A DNA stretch of 64,000 nucleotides. It comes from JAGGAG01 sp964638035 (GTDB lineage Bacteria > Gemmatimonadota > Gemmatimonadetes > Gemmatimonadales > GWC2-71-9). Numbering within the stretch: the stretch's first letter is position 1; each line of letters opens with the position of its first letter. A program made the position numbers and the translations under genes. The notes beneath the pieces are model-generated. The model was given only the letters and a program-made list of their open reading frames with translations, was not told the DNA's origin and searched no databases. The stretch lies in contig CAZWXD010000011.1 of NCBI GenBank assembly GCA_964638035.1, positions 33,035 to 97,034 on the forward strand. Reading direction: 5' to 3'. Shown in pieces: positions 8,008 to 17,431 of the stretch.

Positions 8008-10302
8008 ATGAAGCTTGTCCCATCCCTTGCGCTCGTGGCGCTTTCGCTGGCGCCATCCACCGCCGCACTCCCGACCGGGCAGCCACGGCCGACCGCAGCG
8101 CGCCTGGACTCCGCCGTCACGGCAGCGCGGGAGGCGCTGGGCGCGGGGCGGCCGTGGCGTGCCACCCGCCTGCTGGTGCCGCTCCTGCGCGACTCGGCGC
8201 TGCGCACCCCCGAGGTGGAGTACCTGGCGGCGCGTGCCGCGGTGGGATGGCAGGGCTGGCGTGAAACGACGCGGCTCCTGGGCAGTGCTGGCTGGCTCGA
8301 CACCGCCTTCGCGGGGGAGGGCCACGAGCTGCTGGCCCGGGCGTGGCTCGGCCTCGGGAAGGACAGCAATGCCGTGCGCAGCGCGCGGCGGGCGGTGGAC
8401 CAGGCTTCCTCTGATTCCGCGCGAGGCGCGCGCCTGGTGCTCCTGGGCCTGGCGTCGGAAGGTGCCGGCGACTGGGCGGGAGCGCTGGCGGCATGGACCG
8501 CCGCGCGCCCCCTCCTTCCCTCGATTGGCGACTGGCTTGCAGTGCGAGCGATTGCGGTGACGCCGGACTCGGCGGGCCGCGCGGCCCTTTCCGCAACCAT
8601 CCTCGATTCGCTTCCGCGATCGCGCTGGCCAGTGGCCGACGCCACGGGCTTCCTGCGCGCCGGGGACAGTGCGGGGGCCATCATGCGGTTTGCCTCGGCG
8701 GGCAGCTCGATCCGTGCCTTGCAGCTACGCCATGCAATGGCCGATTCGGCGGGGCGCGCCGGGCTCCGGAACGAGCTCGTGGCCTTCATCGAGGACCGGA
8801 GCGGCACGTCGGCGGCACGTTCCGCCGTGAACCTGCTGGACAGCCTGGGCCTTCCGCTCACGCTGGCGGAGCACCTCACCATTGCGCGAAGCGCCACCAG
8901 GTCGGGCCCCCTGGCTCGTGCGAGCAAGGCCTATGGTGCTGCATTCGCGATCCGGGAACCGACCGCCGAGCAGCGGTATGCGCTGGCGGAGGTGTACTTC
9001 CGCCAGGGACGCTACGACGAGGCGATTGCCCAGTACCGGAAGGTGCGCACACCCGCCGGCCTGGCGGCCGCCGCGTCGTATCGTGCGGCACGCGCCATGG
9101 TGCGTGACGGCCGAGCGGGTGAGGGGCGCACGGTGCTGGGGCAGATCGTGAAGAAGTGGCCCAGGGACTCCTCGGCGGCACAGGCGCTGTACCTCCTGGC
9201 CGACCTCTCGACCGACGATCGCCACGATGGTGAGGCGCGGAGGTACTACGCCCGTATCGTGCGGGAACACCCGAAGAGCCGCCTCGCCGCGCCCGCGGCC
9301 TTCCGCGCCGGACTGATCGCGTTCGCGGACGGGCGGCTCGAGGTGGCCGGGACGGAGCTGGACGAACTCGACAAGCGCTACCCGAACCACAACGAGGCGA
9401 CGGCCGCAGTGTACTGGGCGGGGCGGGCCTGGGGCGCGGCAGGTGACGAGGCGCGCGCGCGGGAGCGATGGAGCGAGGTCATCGCACGGGACTCGGCGTC
9501 GTACTACGCGGACCTGAGTGCCCGGCGCCTTGGCCTGGCGGGGTGGGCCCCCGCGGTCGCGCCCGACACCTTTGTCGCGGTTCCCGAGCTGGACCGTGGG
9601 GTGGCGCGTGCCGCGCTGCTGGCGCACCTCATGCTGGACGACGAGGCCCGGGCGGAGCGTGCGCGGGTGGGGCGCCTGGCGCGGGGGTCAGCGGAGCAAC
9701 TGCTGGCGGCCGCACACCTCCTGCAGCAGCAGGGCTACCCATCGGAGGCGATCACGCTGGCACGACGGGCCCAGTCCGCAGGTGCCGCCCGTGATGCGCG
9801 ACTCTACCGGTTGCTCTACCCGCTGGGCTTCCCGCTGGCGCTGATGGGAGAGTCGGAACGGAATGGCGTGGACCCGACGCTGGTGGCGGCACTCATCCGG
9901 CAGGAGTCGCTCTTCAACCCGGCGGCGACCTCGTCAGCGGGCGCGCGCGGGCTGATGCAGGTGATGCCCGACCTGGGCCGGCGGGTGGCGCGGGGGCTGG
10001 GCTACGAGGGATGGGACCCGGTCCTGCTCTGGGAAGGGGATGCCAACCTGGAAATCGGCACCACGCACCTCAAGGAACTGGTGGATGCCCAGGGCAACCT
10101 CGTGGAGGTGCTGGCAGCGTACAACGCGGGGGCGCACCGCGTCGCGCGGTGGCGGACCCGGCTTGGCGCGGACGACCAGGAATTGTTCGCGGAGCGGATC
10201 CCGTTCGTGGAGACGCGGGACTACGTGCGGATCATCCAGCGAAATCAGGCGTTGTACCGTGCGCTGTACCCCGCCGTCGCCTCCCCCGTACAGGGAGGCT
10301 AG
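8008..10302 (+). CDS. Soluble lytic murein transglycosylase with TPR superhelix
   Basis: A 764-residue exported enzyme like Slt70. It has a signal peptide (LALVALSLAPSTAALP), a long alpha-helical TPR-type region (about 30-590, for example YALAEVYFRQGRYDEAIAQYRK) and a C-terminal SLT domain (about 610-750). The catalytic Glu633 sits in RQESLFNP, followed by GARGLMQVMP and LAAYNAGAHRV. It should cleave the MurNAc-GlcNAc bond to give 1,6-anhydro ends. The start at ATG 8008 opens the signal peptide. The stop codon overlaps the stop of the convergent gene in the sequence CTAG at 10299-10302, so the two genes share transcript ends. Confidence 0.88.
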   Translation: MKLVPSLALVALSLAPSTAALPTGQPRPTAARLDSAVTAAREALGAGRPWRATRLLVPLLRDSALRTPEVEYLAARAAVGWQGWRETTRLLGSAGWLDTAFAGEGHELLARAWLGLGKDSNAVRSARRAVDQASSDSARGARLVLLGLASEGAGDWAGALAAWTAARPLLPSIGDWLAVRAIAVTPDSAGRAALSATILDSLPRSRWPVADATGFLRAGDSAGAIMRFASAGSSIRALQLRHAMADSAGRAGLRNELVAFIEDRSGTSAARSAVNLLDSLGLPLTLAEHLTIARSATRSGPLARASKAYGAAFAIREPTAEQRYALAEVYFRQGRYDEAIAQYRKVRTPAGLAAAASYRAARAMVRDGRAGEGRTVLGQIVKKWPRDSSAAQALYLLADLSTDDRHDGEARRYYARIVREHPKSRLAAPAAFRAGLIAFADGRLEVAGTELDELDKRYPNHNEATAAVYWAGRAWGAAGDEARARERWSEVIARDSASYYADLSARRLGLAGWAPAVAPDTFVAVPELDRGVARAALLAHLMLDDEARAERARVGRLARGSAEQLLAAAHLLQQQGYPSEAITLARRAQSAGAARDARLYRLLYPLGFPLALMGESERNGVDPTLVAALIRQESLFNPAATSSAGARGLMQVMPDLGRRVARGLGYEGWDPVLLWEGDANLEIGTTHLKELVDAQGNLVEVLAAYNAGAHRVARWRTRLGADDQELFAERIPFVETRDYVRIIQRNQALYRALYPAVASPVQGG

Positions 10303-10658
10303 GGCGAGAAGTCCCCGGCCTGCGCGGGACGGAACGTCAGGTCGAACGCCAGGAAGAGCAGCTTGGTGAACGGGTAGAACAGCAGCGGCGCCAGGAGCAT
10401 GAACACCGCCGCCGTCCACGTGAGGAGGTCCCACGGCGGGGTGGGCCAGCGCCAGACGATGATGGCACCGAAGAGGGCGACGAAAGCCAGTTCCGCGCCA
10501 ACCAGGTTGAACATGTAGCTCCCCACCCGGTAGCCCTCCTCGCCACGCTCCACCTTGAGCCCGCAGGTGGGACACCGGGGCCGGGCCGTGAACCAGCCGG
10601 AATACATGTCGCCGCCCCCGCAGTGCGGGCACCGCAGGGCGATGGCGCGGGTGGCCAT
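10299..10658 (-). CDS. DUF983 zinc-ribbon membrane protein
   Basis: A 119-residue protein. It starts with two zinc-binding pairs (CPHCGGG and CPTCGL) and continues with two transmembrane segments (LAFVALFGAIIVW; WTAAVFMLLAPLLFYPF), the usual DUF983 arrangement. The function of the family is not established. ATG 10658 is chosen because the family begins just before the first CPHC; ATG 10688 or TTG 10697 would extend it, and none has a clear ribosome binding site. Confidence 0.75.
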   Translation of the reverse strand: MATRAIALRCPHCGGGDMYSGWFTARPRCPTCGLKVERGEEGYRVGSYMFNLVGAELAFVALFGAIIVWRWPTPPWDLLTWTAAVFMLLAPLLFYPFTKLLFLAFDLTFRPAQAGDFSP

Positions 10659-10781
10659 GAGGAGTGGGTGGGGGCGTCGCGCTGGCATTCGGCTCAAGAC
10701 TAAGCGGGGGGCCCTGACCGGCGCTCCGCGGCCCGCGCGCCCTACCCGCTCCGTTCACCCCGTCATATCGTTCCCCTCTTG

Positions 10782-12464
10782 ATGGCCAACTCCCGCACCG
10801 TAACCCCGGTCTCCCTTGTGGCCGTGGGACCCGACACCCGGTCGCTCCCCCGCCAGCGCGCCCTGCTGGGGTGGCTCTTCGGGGCCCGCACGATCGTCGC
10901 GATCGTCACGCTCCTCATTGCCGCCCTGCAGTGGACCACCACGCCCGACGTCTCGTTCATCCTCAGCATCTCGGTGCTGCTGACGCTGGTGGCCACCGCC
11001 TATGGCTGGTGGCGCACGCGCGTCCGGGGCGGGGACGTGAGCACCAGCTTCCTGCTGGTGCAGGCCCTGGCCGACCTGGCGCTGGTGACCACCCTGGTGC
11101 ACTTCGCCAGCGCGCCGGCACTGTTCGCGTCGCTGTACGTGCTGGTGATCGCGGGGTACGCGATCCTCCTGCCGCCCCGCTGGGGGCTTGCGGTGGCAGC
11201 CGCGGCAACGGTGCTCTACGTGGGCGATACCCTGCTGGCCGGGGGACCGGGCGACGCCGCCTTCTGGGTGCAGGTCATCCTCTTCAACGTGGTGTTCGCG
11301 ATCGTGGCGGTGCTGGGCAGCAGGCTCCGCCGGGCTGACGTGGAGCAGGTCACGCTGGAGACCGAACTCCGCCGGGTGAGGCTCGAGGCCGACGAGATCC
11401 TGCAGAACATCCGCTCCGGCGTGATTACGGTGGACGCCGAGGGGCGCCTGGCCTTCATCAACCCCACGGCGGAGCGGCTGCTGGGGATCGATGGAGACCG
11501 GCTCCTGGGCCGGGCCATCCTCGACAAGCTGCAGGCGCAGTCGAAGGACCTGGGGAGTGCCATCGTCGCCGGGATAAGGCAGGGGCGAAAGGTGAGCCGG
11601 GGCGAGGGCCTGGTGAAGGCAAATGGGCGGGTATTCCCCATAGGCCTCAGCACCACCACCTTCCAGCCCGAGGATCGCGAGACCCCCTCGGTGACGGCGA
11701 TCTTCACTGACATCTCGGAGCTGAAGCAACTGCAGGAGCTGCAGGCACGGGCCGAGCGGCTCCAGGCGGTTGCCGCGCTCTCGGCGTCGCTGGCGCACGA
11801 GATCCGGAACCCGCTCGCGTCCATCCGGAGCTCCTGCGAACAGCTCGCACGCGGGAAGCACGCGAACGACGACGACCAGGTCCTGGCGGCGCTGATCGTC
11901 CGGGAGAGCGACCGGCTGAGCCGGCTCCTCAACGAGTTCCTCGACTTTGCGCGCGTGAAGGCGTCGCGGCACGAGGCCGTGGACCTGCTCGAGGTGGCAA
12001 AGGCGGCCGTGCGCATGGTCCAGGCGCACCCCGACTGCGGCCTCACGGCCGACGTGCGGGTCGAGGGCCAGGCCGCGATCCTGGACGGGGATGAGGACCT
12101 CCTGCACCGGGTGGTGGCCAACCTGGTGCTCAATGCGGTGCAGGCAGCGCGCGGCCAGGAGGTCCACGTGACGGTCCGGGTTGGGGGCATCCCCTTGGCC
12201 GAGCTGCCCAATGGGGCCGACTTCGAGCGGGCGGTGCGCCTGCAGGTGGAAGACGACGGCCCCGGGATCCCCGACGAGGTGCGCGAGCGGCTGTTCGAGC
12301 CATTTGTCTCAGGGCGGCCCGGTGGCAGCGGCCTGGGACTCGCCATTGTCCAGCGGGCGGTAGACGTGCACCGCGGGCTGGTCTACGTTGACACGAAGCT
12401 CCGGGCTGGCACGACCTTCACCATCCTGCTGCCCGCCAACGCGCTGGGAGAGGAACTCGCATGA
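10782..12464 (+). CDS. PilS-type sensor histidine kinase
   Basis: A 560-residue membrane kinase. The N-terminal 180 residues hold about six transmembrane segments, as in PilS. A PAS domain (about 195-315, ILQNIRSGVITVDAEGRLAFINP) is followed by HisKA with SLAHEIRNPLAS (phospho-acceptor His339) and a HATPase_c domain with N (NLVLNAVQAA), G1 (DDGPGIP) and G2 (GGSGLGLAIV) boxes. It overlaps the next gene, an NtrC-type regulator, by ATGA at 12461-12464, so the pair is translated together. The signal is unknown. It is not next to pilin genes, so the name pilS is not assigned. Confidence 0.88.
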   Translation: MANSRTVTPVSLVAVGPDTRSLPRQRALLGWLFGARTIVAIVTLLIAALQWTTTPDVSFILSISVLLTLVATAYGWWRTRVRGGDVSTSFLLVQALADLALVTTLVHFASAPALFASLYVLVIAGYAILLPPRWGLAVAAAATVLYVGDTLLAGGPGDAAFWVQVILFNVVFAIVAVLGSRLRRADVEQVTLETELRRVRLEADEILQNIRSGVITVDAEGRLAFINPTAERLLGIDGDRLLGRAILDKLQAQSKDLGSAIVAGIRQGRKVSRGEGLVKANGRVFPIGLSTTTFQPEDRETPSVTAIFTDISELKQLQELQARAERLQAVAALSASLAHEIRNPLASIRSSCEQLARGKHANDDDQVLAALIVRESDRLSRLLNEFLDFARVKASRHEAVDLLEVAKAAVRMVQAHPDCGLTADVRVEGQAAILDGDEDLLHRVVANLVLNAVQAARGQEVHVTVRVGGIPLAELPNGADFERAVRLQVEDDGPGIPDEVRERLFEPFVSGRPGGSGLGLAIVQRAVDVHRGLVYVDTKLRAGTTFTILLPANALGEELA

Positions 12465-13849
12465 GCCAGAAGCCATCGGTCCTGGTGATCGACGACGAAT
12501 CCGGCATTCTCGACACGCTCCGGATCCTCCTCCGGAACGAGGGATTCGAGGTCACCACGGCGCAGGGAGGGAAGGCCGGCCTGGAGCAGATCCGCACGGG
12601 GGCACACGACATCGTGCTCACCGACGTGCGGATGCCGCAGGTGTCGGGCCTGGACATCCTGAGTGCCGTGAAGGAGCAGGACCCGATGACGCCTGTCATC
12701 CTGATGACGGCCCAGGCATCGCTCCAGAGCGCCATCGGGGCGGTGAACACGGGGGCCTTCTACTACATCCAGAAGCCGTTCTCCAACGATGAACTGGTGG
12801 CGATCCTCCGGCGGGCGTGCGAGTTTCGCGCGATCCGGGTGGAGAACAAGCAGCTCCGTCAGGAGATCAAGCGCAAGGAGCGGGGCGCCGTCTCGCGGCC
12901 CATCGGCAAGTCGCGGCGCTTCCTCGACACCCTCAAGCTGGCCGAGCATGTCGCGCCCACCGATTCCACGGTGCTGATCCAGGGGGAGAGCGGCACGGGC
13001 AAGGAGGTGGTGGCGCGGTACATCCACGAGCTGTCCTCCCGCTCCGGGGGCCCCTTCCTCTCCATCAACTGCGGTGCATTGCCCGAGAGCCTGCTGGAGT
13101 CGGAACTGTTCGGCCATGTGAAGGGGAGCTTCACCGGGGCGGTGCGCGACAAGCAGGGCCTCTTCGCCGCGGCGCGGGGGGGCACCTTCTTCCTCGACGA
13201 AGTGGGCGAGATGCCCGCGTCGCTGCAGGTCAAGCTCCTGCGCGTGCTGCAGGAGCGGGAGGTGATCCCGGTGGGCGCCACCGAGGCGATCCCGGTGGAC
13301 GTGCGGATCATCGCGGCCACCAACCGCGACCTGGAGGAAGAAATGCGGCGGGGCAACTTCCGCTCCGACCTCTTCTACCGGCTCAACGTCATTGCCCTGA
13401 TGCTGCCGCCCCTCCGGGAGCGCCGGGACGACCTCCTCCTGCTCCTCGAGGGCTTCCTGCAGACGCTGGCCACGGAATCCGGGGGCGAGCCCAAGGCGCT
13501 GAGCCAGGAGGCGATGGACGCGGTGATGGTGTACGAGTGGCCCGGCAACGTGCGCGAGCTGGAGAACGCGCTGGAGCACGCCGTGGTGCTCTGCCGGGGC
13601 AGCCTGGTGGAGCCGCAGCACCTCCCGGAGCGGATCACCCGGCGGCGGAAGGAGCCGCTGGTGGCGGAACGGTCGTACCGCAACCCGACGCTGGAGGTGA
13701 TCGAGCGGTCGTACATCATGTGGGTGCTGCAAGCGGAGGGCGGGAACAAGACGCGGGCAGCGGAGGTGCTGGGGATCGACCCCTCCACGCTGTACCGGAA
13801 GCTGGCGCGGTACGAGGAGCAGGTGGCGGAACTCCGGGCGCAGGCCTGA
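12461..13849 (+). CDS. NtrC-family response regulator (sigma-54 activator)
   Basis: A 462-residue regulator with a receiver domain (phospho-acceptor Asp55 in LTDVRMP), an AAA+ domain (Walker A GESGTGKE, Walker B FLDEVGEMP) and a C-terminal Fis-type HTH (KTRAAEVLGIDPSTLYRKL). The sigma-54 contact loop reads GSFTGA rather than the common GAFTGA; the two other NtrC-family proteins in this window have GAFTGA. It is cotranslated with the upstream kinase. Its likely targets are sigma-54 promoters such as those before the pilins, pilM and the lipoprotein. Confidence 0.9.
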   Translation: MSQKPSVLVIDDESGILDTLRILLRNEGFEVTTAQGGKAGLEQIRTGAHDIVLTDVRMPQVSGLDILSAVKEQDPMTPVILMTAQASLQSAIGAVNTGAFYYIQKPFSNDELVAILRRACEFRAIRVENKQLRQEIKRKERGAVSRPIGKSRRFLDTLKLAEHVAPTDSTVLIQGESGTGKEVVARYIHELSSRSGGPFLSINCGALPESLLESELFGHVKGSFTGAVRDKQGLFAAARGGTFFLDEVGEMPASLQVKLLRVLQEREVIPVGATEAIPVDVRIIAATNRDLEEEMRRGNFRSDLFYRLNVIALMLPPLRERRDDLLLLLEGFLQTLATESGGEPKALSQEAMDAVMVYEWPGNVRELENALEHAVVLCRGSLVEPQHLPERITRRRKEPLVAERSYRNPTLEVIERSYIMWVLQAEGGNKTRAAEVLGIDPSTLYRKLARYEEQVAELRAQA

Positions 13850-13850
13850 G

Positions 13851-14573
13851 GTGACTGCCGGGCCGGGGGACGCCGCTGGCGCGGAAACGCTGGAGATCAT
13901 GTCGGCTGCCCCGCGGTACAACGCGTGGCAGTTCGAGCAGATCGCCCCCTTCATCGGGCGGCGGGTGCTCGAGGTCGGCTCGGGTATTGGCAACATGTCC
14001 GAGCACATCGTGGCGGGTGGACGGGAGCTCGTGGTGCTCACCGACACCGACGAGTGGTACCGGGAGCAGTTGCGCCAGCGGTTTCGCGACCGACCCGAGG
14101 TGCGGGTGGACACGCTCACCCTTCCCGATGCCGCGGCGGAGGCACGCTTCGGGGCCCTCGGCCTCGACACCGTCGTGGCCCTCAACGTGGTGGAGCACAT
14201 CGACGACCACGTGGGCACCCTCCGCAGCATGGGGTCGCTGCTGGCCCCCGGTGGCAGGGTCGTCGTGCTGGTGCCGTCGCTCCCGGGCATCTATGGCACC
14301 CTCGATGCCGAGCTGGGCCACTTCCGGCGGTACACCCCGGCGTCGCTCCGCGGTGCGTTCACCGAGGCGGGCCTGCGCACGGAGTCCCTGAGCTGGTTCA
14401 ATCGGGTGGGGACCCTGGGTTGGTGGTTCAACGCCCGCGTGCGCAAGGCGACGCGCATCCCGCTGGGGCAGCTCCGCTCCTTCGATGCCCTGGTGCCGCT
14501 CCTCCGGCTGGAACGATTCCTTCCGCTGCCGTTTGGCCAGTCCCTCATCGCGATTGGACGGCGCAATGGCTGA
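13851..14573 (+). CDS. Class I SAM-dependent methyltransferase
   Basis: A 240-residue protein with a standard SAM-binding motif I (VLEVGSGIGNMS), then VVALNVVEHIDDH (motif II/post) and LAPGGRVVVLVPSLPG. This is the Methyltransf_11/23 type often found beside glycosyltransferases in surface-glycan loci. The start GTG 13851 follows the regulator stop by one base. The end overlaps the GT2 gene by eight bases. The substrate is unknown and may be a lipid-linked sugar or glycan end. Confidence 0.8.
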   Translation: MTAGPGDAAGAETLEIMSAAPRYNAWQFEQIAPFIGRRVLEVGSGIGNMSEHIVAGGRELVVLTDTDEWYREQLRQRFRDRPEVRVDTLTLPDAAAEARFGALGLDTVVALNVVEHIDDHVGTLRSMGSLLAPGGRVVVLVPSLPGIYGTLDAELGHFRRYTPASLRGAFTEAGLRTESLSWFNRVGTLGWWFNARVRKATRIPLGQLRSFDALVPLLRLERFLPLPFGQSLIAIGRRNG

Positions 14574-15285
14574 GTACGAGCTTCCCAGGCTGTCGGTCAT
14601 CGTGCCCGTGTACAACGAGATTCGCACCCTGCGCACGATCATCGACCGGCTGCACTCCGTGCCGTTGCCCATGGAGATCATCTGTGTCAACGATTGCTCG
14701 AAGGATGGCAGCGCGGAGCTGGTGGACCAGTTGAAGGCTGAGGGACTGGTGGAGGTGGCCTTCCACCAACCCGTCAACCGGGGGAAGGGCGCGGCGCTGC
14801 GCAAGGGCATCGAGCTTGCCACGGGTGACGTCATCGTGGTGCAGGACGCCGACCTGGAGTATGACCCGCACGAGTTTGGCCGGCTCCTGAGCCCGATCCT
14901 GGAGGGGAAGGCCGACGCGGTGTTCGGGTCCCGCTTTGCGGGTGGCGAGCGCCGGGTGCTGTACTACTGGCACTCCGTGGGCAACAAGCTGCTGACGCTG
15001 GTGTCCAACATGTTCACCAACCTGAACCTGACGGACATGGAGACCTGCTACAAGATGGTGCGGGCCCCCCTCATGAAGTCGCTGGTGCTCACCAGCGACC
15101 GGTTCGGCTTCGAGCCGGAGGTCACGGCGCGCCTGGCACAGGCGCGGGCCCGCATCTGGGAGATCCCCATCTCGTACTCCGGCCGCACGTATGAGGAAGG
15201 GAAGAAGATCGGGTGGAAGGATGGGGTGGCCGCGTTCATGCACATCCTGCGGTACAACATGTTTCCCCCATCCGCCAAGACCTGA
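14566..15285 (+). CDS. Family 2 glycosyltransferase
   Basis: A 239-residue GT-A fold enzyme related to dolichyl-/polyprenyl-phosphate sugar synthases. SVIVPVYNE opens the fold, IICVNDCSKDGS follows, and VVQDADLEYDP provides the metal-binding D-x-D-like acid cluster. FGSRFAGGERRV and the C-terminal TDMETCYKMVR and FEPEVTARLA segments fit this subgroup. It lacks C-terminal membrane helices, so it probably acts at the cytoplasmic face. It overlaps the methyltransferase and precedes the membrane glycosyltransferase at 15309. A sensible reading is that it makes the polyprenyl-phosphate sugar used by membrane GT39/TMTC-like enzymes nearby; this is inference. Confidence 0.85.
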   Translation: MAEYELPRLSVIVPVYNEIRTLRTIIDRLHSVPLPMEIICVNDCSKDGSAELVDQLKAEGLVEVAFHQPVNRGKGAALRKGIELATGDVIVVQDADLEYDPHEFGRLLSPILEGKADAVFGSRFAGGERRVLYYWHSVGNKLLTLVSNMFTNLNLTDMETCYKMVRAPLMKSLVLTSDRFGFEPEVTARLAQARARIWEIPISYSGRTYEEGKKIGWKDGVAAFMHILRYNMFPPSAKT

Positions 15286-15308
15286 CTGAAGGGGGCGGAC
15301 GACCCTCC

Positions 15309-17372
15309 GTGGATCACTCCAAGCTGTACGCTGGCACCTGGCCTGCCCGGGTCGCAGCCATCCTGCTTGGTGCATTCGGCCTCCTCCCACTCGCCTCGTG
15401 GATCCCAGGCGGCCCCTCGGCAGACTGGTTCACCGCGGCAGCAGGGGAGCTGGTCTCGGGCACACTCATCGCCATTGGTGGCGGGGTGGCCATCGCCATC
15501 CTCTTCCGGCGCCAGCTCATGCGGCTCGAGCCCTGGGTTGCGAAGGGCGACATGCAGGGGCCGCCTCCCTGGCGGGTGATAGTGGCGACAGCGGGCGTGG
15601 CGGGTGCCACCTACGCCGCGATCGCCGGTCGGGTGTTCTCGCGGAAGCCGCTCATCATCGATGAGATCGTGCAGGCGTGGCAGGCGCGCGTGTTTGCCTC
15701 CGGGCACCTCTGGGCCGACACGCCAGCCCGGCCCGAGTTCACCGCGGTCCTGAACATCGTCAATGACGGTGCCAAGACGTACGCGCACTTTCCCCCGGGT
15801 GGACCGGCGGCCCTTGCACTGGGCGAGCTCGTCGGTGCGCAATGGCTGGTCGGGCCGTTCTTCGGCATGCTCTCGGTCCTGCTCGTGGGATGGCTGGCGC
15901 GGGAGATGGAGCCTCGCCGGCGAGTCGCCCTCCTGGCCATGCTCCTCTTCACCTTCGCGCCGTTCACGGCCTTCATGGCCGGCTCGCACATGAACCATGT
16001 GCCGGGCCTGACCTTCCTGTTGCTCGGTGCGGCAGGGACCATCGCAGTCCTGCGACAGCATCACCCCAGGCCGGGGATCGCGCTCGCGGCGGGCCTGGGG
16101 TTCGGCCTTGCGGCGACGATCCGCCCACTTGATGCGGTGGCATTCGCTCTCCCTGCAGGTGTGTGGTACCTCATCGAGGCCCGGCGGGATCGCGCCCGCG
16201 TGGCGGACCTGCTTGCAGCGGGAATCGGTGTCGCGGTGCCGATCACGATCCTGCTGCTGGTGCAGGATGCGATGACTGGCTCGCCGCTCAGGTTTGGCTA
16301 TGAGGTGGAGTGGGGCGCCAACGTCGGGCTGGGATTCCGCGGAGCGCCCTGGGGAGATGCCCATACGCCGCTCAAGGGTCTCGAGCTCATCAGCCTGTAT
16401 GTGCTCAGGCTCCAGGTCTATCTCTTCGAGACCCCGTTTCCCTCGCTCATTCCGGCGACCATTGCGCTGGCGTTCGTGCCGGGGCTGTCCAGGGCAGACA
16501 AGTACCTCCTTGCATGTGCCGCCCTGCTGGCCGGGGCATATTTTGCCTACTGGCATGACGGCTTCTTCCTCGGCCCCAGGTTCTTCTACCCGCTGCTCCC
16601 CCTCCTCGCCCTGTGGACGGCGCGCTTGCCGCCGGTCATTCGCGACCGGCTCGGCGTGGGCCGGGCCTATTGGGTGGCGGCAGCAGCACTCGTCGTTGGC
16701 CTGCTGATTGCCGCGGCCGTCAGCGTGCCAATTCGCTGGCGGCACTATGCCAACAGCTTCACCACGTCACGATGGGATGCCGACAGCGCGGCGGCCGCTG
16801 CAGGCGTGCGCAATGCGCTGGTCCTGGTCCGCGAGAGTTGGGGCGCCCAACTGATCGCCCGGATGTGGGCGCTGGGCCTGCCGAAGGGCGAGGTGGAGTA
16901 CCTCTATCGGAAGGTGGACGCCTGCCGCCTGGAGCAGGCCCTTGCCCGGCTGGAGGCCATGCCGCCCCGGAACAGGCCACCCGTGCCGGGCATCATCGCC
17001 GCGTTGCGGCCATTGACGGCAGATTCTTCCCGCCTGGTCAAGTCGCCGTGGTCAGCCGATACGACCGAGCGTACCCTGCCGGGCTCAGCGTACACGCCAA
17101 CCTGCCTGCAGCGAATCAGCGAGGACCGGCGGGGCTTTACGCTGTTCCCGCCACTACTGCTCGCGCGGGGAGGAGGCAACGTGTACGTGCGCGACCTCGG
17201 GGAGCGCAACCGTCCAATGCTCCTTGAACACCCCAGCCGGCCGCTGTACCTGCTGCGCCCTGACGCAGCGACGATCGGCAGTCCGCCGCGGTTCATCCTG
17301 CTCCGGCGGGACTCGCTGCTGGCTGGTGCGCCCGGGAGCACGGCCACCCCGGACGTGGCGCCGTTGAGGTGA
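15309..17372 (+). CDS. GT39/ArnT-like membrane glycosyltransferase
   Basis: A 687-residue protein with about 11-12 transmembrane segments across residues 10-490 and a soluble C-terminal part. The first large loop carries an acidic pair (LIIDEIVQAWQARVF) where GT-C enzymes keep their catalytic acids, and YAHFPPGGPAALAL follows. This layout resembles the PMT/ArnT glycosyltransferase clan, which uses polyprenyl-phosphate sugars on the periplasmic side. The start GTG 15309 is chosen because the hydrophobic region begins soon after; the ribosome site is weak. The C-terminal 200 residues are not recognised. Confidence 0.65.
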   Translation: MDHSKLYAGTWPARVAAILLGAFGLLPLASWIPGGPSADWFTAAAGELVSGTLIAIGGGVAIAILFRRQLMRLEPWVAKGDMQGPPPWRVIVATAGVAGATYAAIAGRVFSRKPLIIDEIVQAWQARVFASGHLWADTPARPEFTAVLNIVNDGAKTYAHFPPGGPAALALGELVGAQWLVGPFFGMLSVLLVGWLAREMEPRRRVALLAMLLFTFAPFTAFMAGSHMNHVPGLTFLLLGAAGTIAVLRQHHPRPGIALAAGLGFGLAATIRPLDAVAFALPAGVWYLIEARRDRARVADLLAAGIGVAVPITILLLVQDAMTGSPLRFGYEVEWGANVGLGFRGAPWGDAHTPLKGLELISLYVLRLQVYLFETPFPSLIPATIALAFVPGLSRADKYLLACAALLAGAYFAYWHDGFFLGPRFFYPLLPLLALWTARLPPVIRDRLGVGRAYWVAAAALVVGLLIAAAVSVPIRWRHYANSFTTSRWDADSAAAAAGVRNALVLVRESWGAQLIARMWALGLPKGEVEYLYRKVDACRLEQALARLEAMPPRNRPPVPGIIAALRPLTADSSRLVKSPWSADTTERTLPGSAYTPTCLQRISEDRRGFTLFPPLLLARGGGNVYVRDLGERNRPMLLEHPSRPLYLLRPDAATIGSPPRFILLRRDSLLAGAPGSTATPDVAPLR

Positions 17373-17410
17373 TGGCTTGGCGCCTGATCAGGGGGAGCGC
17401 GCCAGCCATC
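17371..17410. terminator. Bidirectional terminator hairpin
   Basis: GATGGCTTGGCGC (17371-17383) pairs with GCGCCAGCCATC (17399-17410), with one bulged T. It sits between convergent genes ending at 17372 and 17432. Confidence 0.65.
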
Positions 17411-17431
17411 GGCCTCGAGTGGGATCTGCCG

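Noticed and set aside
10755..12167. 470-codon reverse open frame over the PilS-type kinase
   Set aside because: Shadow of a GC-rich gene; composition is typical of an antisense frame and no domain is seen.
10782..13849. Naming the first kinase/regulator pair pilS-pilR
   Set aside because: Topology fits PilS, but the pair at 22109-24610 sits among pilin genes and is the better functional candidate; gene names were left empty for both.
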